In this document: positions 36,043 to 45,946 of the stretch, one piece after another
Position numbering within the stretch: position 1 is the first letter of the stretch
Layout: every line of letters starts with the position of its first letter
Origin: Arthrobotrys musiformis
Lineage: Eukaryota; Ascomycota; Orbiliomycetes; Orbiliales; Orbiliaceae
DNA: 64,000 bases
Reading direction: 5' to 3'
NCBI GenBank assembly: GCA_036971715.1
Contig: JAVHJL010000003.1
Location: forward strand, 1,178,001-1,242,000
Notes under the pieces: generated by a model
Databases searched by the model: none
Seen by the model: only the letters and a program-made list of their open reading frames with translations
What the model was told of the DNA's origin: nothing
Position numbers and translations under genes: made by a program

Positions 36043-37771
36043 ATGATGTTACGACGGGCGACTGCAAGTGCAGTCAGATCCAGCCGTCGACATCTATCAA
36101 CACAGAATTTTCTATCCCAAGCACTACAAACCGAATCATCGGCCGCCGTCCCCGCCATAATCCCGCCCAAATTCGCACAAGCGTACGAAAAGGACTTCTC
36201 TGACAAAAGCCTTCCGGATGCACCGATCCCCCAAGCCGTCCGGGCGATCTACCACGCCCCTATAAAGGTCCCCGCGCAATACGGCGTCCCCAGCTGCGAT
36301 TTACAAATCCGATCGTTTACCGTCAAAAACGTCGAATTCTTCTGCGATTTTGCGTTAAGAGCTGCTTATTACCTACGGTTGCCGGCGTTCGGACCCATAC
36401 CCTTACCGCGGAGGACGGAGAGATGGACCGTGCCGAAGAGTAATTTCGTGCATAAGAAGGCGCAGCAGAATTTTGAGAGGGTGACGTTTAAGAGGTTGAT
36501 ACAGATTAAGGATGGGGATCCGGAGGTGGTGCAGATTTGGTTGGCTTTTTTGAGGAAGCATGAGTACCATGGTATCGGTATGAAGGCGAATGTTTATGCT
36601 TTTGAGAAGTTGGGTAGGTTGTCCTTTTTTGTCTTTGCGGGAGGCTTGTCTTGGTTTTTGGGATAGTTTGGGCTTTGGGGCTGATTTTTTGCTATAGGGA
36701 CTGGTACAGTTATGGCGGAGAAGCTGGCGGAGATTAAGCAGCAAGCTGCGGATGGGAAGTTGGATCATAATCAACAGTTGACGGCCGTACGGAAGGCTTT
36801 CAACGCCAGTCACAATCTACCGGATACAAAGCCAGGGTCTGCTGGTGGGAAGGTATATACCACCCACCGTACCTCACGTCTACGAGCCAAAACTAATTTA
36901 TCTCCACGCGCAGAGTGCACTCACCGATCGTATAAATAAACTAGCCCCCCTCCTCGGAAAATCCGAAGCCAAGCTAAACGACCTCAAAAATGAAGTCAAA
37001 AAGAAGGGTTATATGATGGGTTACAACCAACCGACAGGGCCACGACTAAACTGGGATCGTCCACACTACGCACGAAAATCATGGATACAGATTCTGGAAC
37101 GTCTGGAGAAGGAGACGAAGGATGCTGCCCTGAATGTGATCAATATACGAACGGATATGAATATTGTTTACGGAAAGAACTGGAGGTCACGGTTGGATCT
37201 GAAGCCCCATCATAAAGCGCACAGGAATAAGATATTTGCGGCGGAGAATAAGATCAATGACAGTTTTAAGGAGATTAAGGATATTTGGAAGACCTTGCAC
37301 GTGGAGTACGGAGAGTTGTGGGGAAACCGGGTCCATGAAGGAAGACCGACGGAAAAGTCGTGGAAGGAGAAGGTGGGGAAGAAGCCTTTGTCCGAGAAAC
37401 AGGCTGCTAAGGCGCAGAAACGGAAAGAGGTGCTTGAGAAGCTGGCTGAAGAAGTTAGGATCGCGAGGAGCAAAGCAGGGGCTGCGGCGTCCGCCCAACC
37501 TGAGGTCTCTGTCGAGACAGAAGCGAAAGTTGAGGTAGAACCCGTGAAGGAAATTGAGGTTGAAGCTACGCCCAGCTCGGCCAGCTCGACGGAGACTCCC
37601 GCTGTCAATGAGGACATCAAAGCCCAGAAACCACCTCAGCCTACAGAGTCCGAATCCGCAGTTGCCGCCGACTCAGAGCTTGTCCCAGAGCCCACACAAG
37701 AAGCTACCAAGGAGGAGGCTCCGAGCGCAAAGGAAATCCAGGTTGAGGAAGCAACGAAGAAGGACAACTAG
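36043..37771 (+). CDS. RSM10: Mitochondrial ribosomal protein uS10m (Rsm10) with long C-terminal extension
   Basis: This is a small-subunit protein of the mitochondrial ribosome. Exons are 36043-36613, 36698-36852 and 36914-37771 (527 aa). The N-terminus is an arginine-rich presequence (MMLRRATASAVRSSRRHLST). The S10 domain (about residues 85-190) reads CDLQIRSFTVKNVEFFCDFA, PAFGPIPLPRRTERWTVPKS, HKKAQQNFERVTFKRLIQIK and LAFLRKHEYHGIGMKANVYA. Ordinary family members end soon after this. Here two further exons in consistent phase add about 335 residues: a Lys/Glu-rich, probably helical part with RPHYARKSWIQILERL and GKNWRSRLDLKPHHKAHRNK, then an acidic Pro/Glu/Ala tail. If the message were cut at the first intron, the protein would have an ordinary length, so the extension needs transcript support. 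Confidence 0.88.
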
Positions 37772-38049
37772 AGTCCTTAGCTCATGTAAATAGAGAACTT
37801 CTTGTATATTACTTTCACTTTTGTCCTTTACCGGGGGCGTAATTACGAGTACCAATTGCAATTGTCCAGTGTGTATATATATACGTGCGCTGGATAGCTG
37901 CGTTGCTTTGTGTGATATTTCTTTCGCTTCGAAGGGGCGTTTGCTACACAGGAAATTTTAATTCCTTTCCTCATTCAATGCAACATACTATAACCATTCC
38001 CAAAAAGCTCGATAGACGGCCAATTCGTTTTATGTACAATCACGCCTGA

Positions 38050-39662
38050 ATGCTGCCCGTACGCATCTGTAGCAATGCGTCTCGACATGTCGGGTGCAAA
38101 GTAGCTCCACTGACCCGACGAGCATTACCAATTGCCTCGAAATATCCATTTCAAAAACCCACATCATGTGACCAGCCGAAAAGAAGCCTATCGACATCTA
38201 CCACACCACCAACACATCCCGAAGTGATATTTTCTGGCATCCAACCTACCGGTGTACCACACCTTGGAAACTACCTCGGGGCGCTAAAGCAATGGGTTGA
38301 TCTTCAGAACTTGGCACCCCCGTCTACGGAGTTACTATACTGCGTGGTAGATTTGCATGCGATTACGCAACCGCAGGATCCTAATGATCTTCGACGGAGA
38401 CGGCAGGATACGATGGCTATGCTGTTGGCTGTTGGGTTGAAGACTGAACGGTGTGTGATTTTCGAGCAGTCGAGGGTTGCAGCGCATTCGCAGCTCATGT
38501 GGGTGTTGAGTACATTGGCACCGACGAATTTATTGGCGAGGCAGACGCAGTGGAAGGTATTTCATTCCTTGTTTTTTGTTTTCTGTTTTCAGGTTTGGGG
38601 GTTGCATATTGGAGGTGGGGAAGGGGGGGTTGCGAGTTATAACAACTGTTTTTTTGGTTTTTCATTGTTGGTTTTGTTGAAGTTCCAGCGGGGTTTGTAG
38701 ATGTGAACGGGAATCCAACATTTAGCTAACAGAAACGGGTGGGTTTTGTAGTCGAAGTTGGCAGAGAGCGAGGATAGGTCGCCGTTGGATCCTGATGGGT
38801 CTTCGAAGTTGAAGTTGGGACTTTTTTCATATCCGGTACTTCAGGCGGCTGATATACTGTTATACGGGTGAGTATTTTATTCTTTCTAAAAACATATTTC
38901 CCCACACCCTCCCTTTTTTCATCTGCTAGTATTTCTAATTATTATTTTCACATGGCCAATTAGGACGACGTTGGTACCCGTTGGCGAGGATCAAGTCCAA
39001 CATCTGGAATTGGCGAGAAGCCTGGCGGGTAAATTCAACAGAACATTTGGAAAGATTTTGGTGGTTCCAAAAGTTAAGTTGGGTATGTCTTCTTCTCGAA
39101 CCTTTGCTCCCATTCATTCATATACCAGGGTAACCAAGTGTACCCGTAGCAATTAATAACCAACAAACTAACGAATGTTATTAATCTAGCCCCGGCAAAA
39201 CGTGTCATGTCACTCACGAACCCAACTTCAAAAATGTCAAAATCGGGAGCTGTGAATTCTCAAATAAACCTCGACCACTCGGAGTCCGAGATTAGGCTTA
39301 GGATCCGGGGTGCCTTGACGGATAGTATACCCGGTATAAGCTACGATAGGGAAGCTAGACCGGGTGTATCCAATCTGGTTGAGATGATAGGGAATATGAC
39401 GAATAGAGACGATTTTGAGGTTATTGCGAGGGAGTGTGAAGGGTTGGGTATGAAGGAATTTAAGGATAGAGTGGCGGATAGCGTCGTGGAAGGGTTGAAG
39501 GGGATTAAAGAGGAGTATGAGAGGATAAAGGGGGATGCTGGGTATTTGGAGGAGATATCGAGGATAGGAGCAGAGAAGGCGAACAGGAAGGCGAATGAGA
39601 CTCTTGGGAAAGTTATGGAGGCTATGGGAATGGGGGTTAATCCTGCGCCTTCTAGTTCATGA
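38050..39662 (+). CDS. MSW1: Mitochondrial tryptophanyl-tRNA synthetase
   Basis: This class I synthetase charges mitochondrial tRNA-Trp. Exons are 38050-38556, 38752-38867, 38964-39082 and 39190-39662 (404 aa). A basic, Ser/Arg-rich presequence (first ~50 residues) fits import into mitochondria. The core starts IFSGIQPTGVPHLGNYLGAL, where HLGN (71-74) is the HIGH signature. It continues LLYCVVDLHAIT, FSYPVLQAADILLY, VPVGEDQVQHLELAR and TSKMSKS, with the KMSKS loop at about 262-266. The bacterial-type sequence distinguishes it from the cytosolic enzyme. The unusual length of intron 1 (195 nt) is the only oddity. Confidence 0.95.
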
Positions 39663-40511
39663 CGGCGTCTATATCTAGACCATTCGTAACCTTGGCGTCA
39701 CTACCTAAGGGTCTTTTGTATATAATTGTAAGATAGTAGTACTGCTCATACTAGAGTTCATATAAATCTATAAACTGTATATAGTTGCCCGTATATTAGC
39801 CCAAGAATACCCATATATGCCCCCGCGCTAAAATAGTATCTAGCTGTGGCTATAGAGCTGGAATTGCTACACATCAATTACTATCTTGTATTCTTTATCA
39901 TGACCATGGATAAGCGTAAATTAATCACACCCATGGAGCAAATTAATCTTGACTACGACCATTATATTCTCCCTGAAGCCCTGTCTGAAAAATTCTCCGG
40001 TGACATTTTGTATCCCGGATTTTCACGTAGACATTTATGGGAGCTACTGCAGCAAAATCCCAAAGCGTTATAGTGGGAACCCAACTATACCAGCCCACCG
40101 CACAGGTAGACCCCACGAGAGCCCACACGACAAGATTCAGCTCCAGCTCTAGATCTACGGCTTTCCGAACAAAACACGGTAGCCTAAAACCGACCCACCG
40201 CTCCCAGTGCCACTTCGCCGTACTTTCCGGAGCTTCGAAAGTTACTTAGTTAGTCCGTTTAGTAACCTGCATATATAGGAATATATGCAGTGCGCTATAC
40301 TATAACACCACAAAAACACCTGTTTTGGCAATGTTGTTGATGTTTGCGTTGTCGACGTTATGCGGGCCACTGAGCCACAAAACCCACTCGACCTTTGTAC
40401 CCCGTCGAGCTCATCTCAATCTCAATCCTCCTGCCCAAACATCGCCATAAACCCACATCTCCAACTAACAGCACGTGGGCATCGCCAAAAAAGCCAACCA
40501 CCCCGTCAACG
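39663..40511. other. Intergenic between Msw1 and the unknown acidic protein
   Basis: 849 nt with AT-rich stretches (39720-39840). No gene is supported. Confidence 0.55.
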
Positions 40512-41752
40512 ATGGTGCTCCATAAGAACAGTAAGTTGCTAGTTGGATCTTGTTTCGATGGTGTAACCAAATATTGTTTGCACTTTTTTTCTCTCTTTAA
40601 GTTTTATGGCTTGATCAACCGAGCTAGCATTGCTAACCAGTTTGTCCCCGTTTCGCGGGATACAGAATGGGATAAGAGGGCATCAAAGCTTCACGAAAAG
40701 AAGCTGGCACAGAAGGATTCCAAAGCTGCAGCTGAGGAGAAAGAGAAAACACTAGCTCGCGCAGCAGCACGTGCAGGGTCTCGAACAAACCATGTAGCAT
40801 CAGCCACGTCATCAGCGCCGTTGGAAGCTTCGAAATGGCCGGCTCCTGGTGGCAGCGGTAGCAGTAGCGGTGGTAGTGGTGCACAAAGTGAAACCGCGAA
40901 TACTGCAACTGCAACCGTGGCAGAAGGTGAAGCTCGGGAACCGACGTCACAGTCGGAGTCTGAGAGTGATGGCGCTGAGGAAGGCGAAAATCCATCTCGA
41001 TACAGCAGAAGAAAGAAGGTGGCTTCAAATGCTTGGAGATACGATGAGCCTGAGCCTGAGCCTGGTGAAGGTGAGGGGTATTCTTCCTTGATACCGAGAC
41101 CTCGAGATCGCCAAGAATTAGTCGCAATTGCTGAACCCTATAAATGTTAAAACAGAACCTGAGGAGGTCGTTCCGGAACCCGACTATGTTGGTTTGACAA
41201 GAGACAAATTCAAGGCAATTGAAGAAAGAGAACAAGAGAGAGAGGAGATCATTGATATATGGGACCATGATAGTGGCGTGAGAAGGGGTCGCGCCGACAT
41301 GGATTTGGCCCCGAAAGGGAACATTGTCAAGGTCAATCGGGACGACTTCAAGGATGTAACGGAAAAGATAGCCAAGCAAGCTACTGCGGATAGGTTCCGG
41401 CAAAGATTTGCGACTCGCAAGCCGGCAGCCAGATCCAAGGACGAAACAATAAATTTTAACGATCACGAAGATGAGCTGGATCAGTTGATCGGGAACATGG
41501 ATCTAAAAGGTATGCAGTTGCAGAATGCAGAAACGGATACTGTTTCATGTATATTCCGTTTGAGAAAGAAGCGAGCAATGAGCTTACTTTTTATGCACGA
41601 GATATATAGGGAGCCATCTGGGACAGTTGAAAGAGTCACCCCGGAGCTCTGAAAACACTGCCTCGACGGATAATACCTCGTCTACGGCTACGAAGACTAG
41701 TTCTGGTACTCAACACCTGGACGATGACTGGTTGGATGATATGTTACGATGA
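40512..41752 (+). CDS. Unknown conserved-looking fungal protein, charged, with acidic Trp-containing C-terminus
   Basis: Exons 40512-40530, 40666-41070, 41156-41509 and 41610-41752 encode 306 aa with consistent phase. The start MVLHKNKWDKRASKLHEKK is followed by an Ala/Lys/Glu coiled-coil-like stretch, a Gly/Ser-rich acidic linker, SRYSRRKKVASNAWRYDEPE, then the most ordered part: DYVGLTRDKFKAIEEREQER, EIIDIWDHD, GNIVKVNRDDFKDV and ADRFRQRFATRKP, and finally DDDWLDDMLR. This layout resembles a fungal family of unknown function (I think of the DUF3245 type, but cannot confirm). There is no catalytic motif, membrane segment or signal peptide. It is probably intracellular, perhaps nuclear. No function is assigned. 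Confidence 0.75.
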
Positions 41753-44701
41753 TGAAGCGAATTTCGTAGCATAACTGCCTACGCTCTGTTGTTGCGCGCA
41801 TCATATTCATTCTTCTGGGGAAAGGCTCGAGATCTAGTACAACGGTTTCCTCCGTGAGCTTGTGATGCATAGCTACAGCATTCCCAATTGTTTGAAACAA
41901 GCTGCGCACAACAATTGAGCTTTTCTCCGCGCCCTGTCGGCTCAAATGGAGAAAACGTTTTTTTCTCTCGACATGGAGCTAATCAATATTCAGTCAATTT
42001 GCGGAGGCGGCCTGGGGCATGGGAGAAATGGAATGCTTGGTCCTAAGACACAAAGGCTAAATTGTGGCCCTTTTCGAGAAGATTGTTCGGAGAGATACGA
42101 GCGCAAGCATCAACATACATATCAAAACACAAAACGCCGTCGCCAGTTTTTTTTTGTGCGCATTTAGGCAGTTAAACCAACTCGTATGTGCCTCCGTTGT
42201 CAAAAAGAGGCTGGGCATTCCGTGCTCCCAGCTGTCAGTGTTGTCAGAACTTCGTTGTGTCGGGTCTTGTAACATCATGAATTCGAGATGATGCTGAGGG
42301 ATTTGGAGATTTTCGGTTCCCAGCACAGTCCATGCTCTCGCTTGCGATAAACCTTGACGTTTCGGACGTCCCCAAAAGCCAGATTGCCCAGTGGCGACTT
42401 TTGGGAAGGGCCCTTCTTATCAAGAGGGAAAAAATTTCGATGGGGCAGACCCAAGATTTCTTTTTCGAAGACCCTCAGTTCTCCAGCCTGAAAAGGCCGC
42501 TCCGGATTGGCTGAGCGCCTGCCATCATGGGTTCCAAACCAGACTGCAGTTGGCTTGAACTTTCCCAAAAAGGCGGATGTTTGTCTCTGGACGGGGATTA
42601 CTCGGCATGTTGTGGGCTGCTCGGTGTTTCGAAACGTTTGAGCGTGGGCATGGACAAGACGCGAACTATCAGGGGCTGGGACCAATCCCCATGCGTGACC
42701 GCCGACCCTTTTGGAATAATCCTGAAGGCCAGTTTGGGCTTCAAGTGCAAAGGGAATTTTCGATAGCGTCAAACACTGTCGACATAAAAAGTGGTTGTGT
42801 CTCTTGCCGCTTGCGACGCACTTACAGCCGATATGTTTCATGATTAGCAACTATACTCTGTGGAAAGAGCTTGCAGCTGTGGCATGAACAGCCTGAGGTA
42901 AGTGAGATTCCTGCAGAGCAAGCATTAGAAAAGCAAAAAAAATATTTTCTGTGTCTGGACTTCCTTTATCTTTCTATCGTGGGAAGCATCAACCTCATTT
43001 TCTGGTCCTTCTTTCTTTCTTTAGAAATTGCTGTTTATGCTCTTCTTCCGTCCTTGAAGTCGATATCAGGTTTCCAGGCAGGCTTAGACGATACCAACCG
43101 CTTCGAGGTGAGTAGGAAGAAAGTATTGAACGGGTTATATTCCGTCTACTCGGAATGCACATTGCTGCCATTCTCTCTACCTCATACATCACTGCTCAGC
43201 ATTTCAGTCGTTGGGTGTTTCATCACGGGGTAAAAGGAAAGAATTTTGGGAGCAGCCCCTCCTTTCCTCCCCCTTCCTTCGCTAGCTCCATCCTTCCCTG
43301 GTCTCAGCACAGGCAGCTGTTACTCTGGCTTGTTGCATAACCTGTGCACCGCAGGCCATTGGGTGCATTAGTAGAAGGAATACGGAGTAGGAGGCGTGGT
43401 GGTGGTTCGTCGTTCTCGACACCGAGAAACCCTTCTAGACTTTGTGGCTCCTTTCTGGATTGTGATTTTTTCTTGAGATTTCCCCTTTCTTTCACCCTCT
43501 CCTTCTTTCGACGACCGGTCACTCCCTTGCCGGTGTTAGCCCTCGTCGTCTCTTCCCTTCTTTCCGCTCGCTACTCTTTTAATGATCGAGGACACCACCC
43601 CCCTTCTTTTGGCTGATTCCGCAAACTAGAAACGTTTCTAACCATTCTTCGATCTCCTGGGTAGATTGATTAACGGGTTCATAGGGAAAAAGGACACCCC
43701 TCGACCATTTTCTGACCGTTTTGTAACTCGGGGGATTTCAGATAACGGGCCCAAGAGAGAAAGAAAAACCAAATATTAAGACATACCATCAGTCCCATAC
43801 AGCTTTCCGGTTCACATTGCCGCAGAAATTGGGAGAATTCGGCTTTGTTACGTTTCAGAACCTACCGTGCTAGTATTGGATCTAGGCCGCTGTGGAGTTT
43901 TTCTGCTTTGAGCGAGGGTCCATCCAACAAACAAGTAAGTCCAAGTCACCCGTGCTATCTCTCCTTCTCGCCATCACCACCAACTGCCCCCCGAGGTCGA
44001 TTGTCCTTCAAGGGGATGTCTCCCTGAGTATCCCTCTTAACCCCTCGGCTTCTCTCCCTCCTCAGTCAGTTCTTCTTTTTCTACTTCTTCTTCCTTCATC
44101 CCCTCCCCTCTCCTCGCTTCCATCTTTCTTCTCTCTCTTTGCACTCCAGCATTGCGTCGTGCTATCCAGATCGCGTCACATACATCCTGTCGTCGTTGCC
44201 CTTTCTACTGCCGACCGATCCCACTACTCCCTGTAATAGTAATCCGAATTGATCAAGCATTCGTTACCAATCACCGTTTCCTTGAACCTCCTTATATTGT
44301 TTTCTTGGATACTTGCCCCTCGTTTTTCGTGTATCCCACTTTCTTTGCCTGGCAAGCCTAGTCTAGCCATTCAGCCCTTTTTTCACTATCGATATCGCTA
44401 CCTCCTCATTGAACTTTAAAACCCAATTGGTCCTCGCGAGATTTATCTAACCACGAGTTCTCATTTGCCCGACTCAGGTTCAAGTTAACCAAAAGCCAAT
44501 CCGATCGATTCAACGACCTCTCTCGCAGGATCTCTCATCTTTCTCTTTTTTTTTTTATTGAATACCGTACCTGTGTTGTACATTCTCCGGAGTTTACACC
44601 GTTCCTCGAGACTACACCTCCTTTCTTTGGACGGTCGAGTTTATAGCCGAGGGCATTAAATATAATTTTTATTATATCACGTATCCAAAAGGATATTCTT
44701 T
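41753..44701. other. Long upstream region with pyrimidine-rich leader
   Basis: 2.9 kb precede the single-exon gene at 44702. The last 1.2 kb (about 43480-44700) are strongly pyrimidine-rich on the plus strand (CT tracts around 43970-44130 and 44530-44560). This suggests a long 5' leader and promoter of a highly regulated gene, possibly containing a leader intron. A 42275-42850 minus-strand open frame has no family resemblance. Confidence 0.5.
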
Positions 44702-45946
44702 ATGGCATCAGCTTCTGTAGCAATTGCGCCTCAGCCGCACTACCACCACTCAGACATGATGCAGCAGGATTCACAGTCAGGGGACAAGTCGCGGTCTCCG
44801 GAAAGGTTAGTTTTGCGGTATGCAAAATCTCGCTTTTCCAGCTCTCCTCGTGTTGACTCTTCATTCTCAACCGGAACCAGCGGCCGCAGCCCACCAAAGA
44901 TGGTTGTTATTAAGAAGGAGCCTTCCCCTGAACCACCCCGGCACCGTCCCACCAAATTGAACCTGTCTAAGACTGGTTCGAATATCGCCCCTTCCTCGAC
45001 ACCCAGAACCGCCATGACGATGCGAGAGGTCGGGATGGCCTGCCTCTCACCAGGATTAAATGTCACCGATGATCTTATGAGAGAACAACTCGAGCGAAGC
45101 ATGGATGTTAGGGAAAGACAGAGGCAAATCATCGAAACCAGACTACAGCGAAACGCGCACGGCAGCAAAGACGACCATGGTGAACCGTCTGCAGGAGGAT
45201 TCAGCACTCCAAGGGGAGGAAAGAGAAAGGCACCACCAAACGGACTAAGTATTGTGGCACCACACCACAGCCAATTCGCCAACGAGAGAGTCATTCATTC
45301 GGCCCCTCTAAACCAGTCGTTCACTGTCAGAAGAGGCCTTGCGGAAGCTAGGGCCGACAGAATGACAAATCGACTGCCCCCAATCGCAGACGTAGTATTC
45401 GGCCCCGACATGGGTGGACGGGATCGAGAGGGAGACCGAGAGCAAGATAGGCCACAACTATCCTCTCAACTCAGACAACCAGAACAGCGCTCATTCTTCC
45501 CACCACCACCAATGAGCGGTCGTCAAGAATACTCTTCGCGTATGGATGTTGATAGGCCAGAGAAACCCAAGGAATTTAGGACAGCGGAGGAGGCAGTAGC
45601 GAGCATGACAGGCGGACGTGAGGATCTCCTTCCACGAATCATACATTACGGTGGCCACCAGCCTCCAACTCCTCCAAGCCCGACTCAAGGTGCAGTGGGA
45701 CATTCTTCTAAACAGCGAGTTTCGAGTTTAGGCCATGCATCCATGAAAACGAAAACCACAACTCTCACACTTCCAGGTTCAGCTCACGAAGTTGTCGGAA
45801 CAAAGCGGAGACGAACTCGCGGCGACTTTGAAAGAGATGACTCGACAGGATCAGAGAACGATGCGGAAGCACAAGAAGCCAAGAGGAGGAAGAAGGAACG
45901 CTTCCTCGCTCTGTGCTCTGAGGCTTGGGATTTGATGCACTCATAA
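44702..45946 (+). CDS. Unknown, probably nuclear, disordered protein
   Basis: A single exon encodes 414 aa. I do not recognise a named family. Much of it is low complexity (Ser, Pro, Arg, Gln). Ordered-looking segments are MTMREVGMACLSPGLNVTDD followed by MREQLERSMDVRERQRQIIE, a helix, then RTAEEAVASMTGGRED and the C-terminal block RRKKERFLALCSEAWDLMHS. Candidate nuclear localisation signals are GTKRRRTRGDFE and AKRRKKER near the end, and PRGGKRKAPP midway. The motif MVVIKKEPSPEP resembles a sumoylation site (IKKE). A long pyrimidine-rich leader and large flanking intergenic regions fit a regulatory gene; that role is inferred from context only. The lack of introns contrasts with its neighbours. 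Confidence 0.75.
   Translation: MASASVAIAPQPHYHHSDMMQQDSQSGDKSRSPERLVLRYAKSRFSSSPRVDSSFSTGTSGRSPPKMVVIKKEPSPEPPRHRPTKLNLSKTGSNIAPSSTPRTAMTMREVGMACLSPGLNVTDDLMREQLERSMDVRERQRQIIETRLQRNAHGSKDDHGEPSAGGFSTPRGGKRKAPPNGLSIVAPHHSQFANERVIHSAPLNQSFTVRRGLAEARADRMTNRLPPIADVVFGPDMGGRDREGDREQDRPQLSSQLRQPEQRSFFPPPPMSGRQEYSSRMDVDRPEKPKEFRTAEEAVASMTGGREDLLPRIIHYGGHQPPTPPSPTQGAVGHSSKQRVSSLGHASMKTKTTTLTLPGSAHEVVGTKRRRTRGDFERDDSTGSENDAEAQEAKRRKKERFLALCSEAWDLMHS

Noticed and set aside
42275..42850. Minus-strand open frame of 191 codons with several Cys and His residues
   Set aside because: It begins with a non-ATG codon, has no recognisable domain and lies in the putative promoter region of the gene at 44702. 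A chance frame is more likely.
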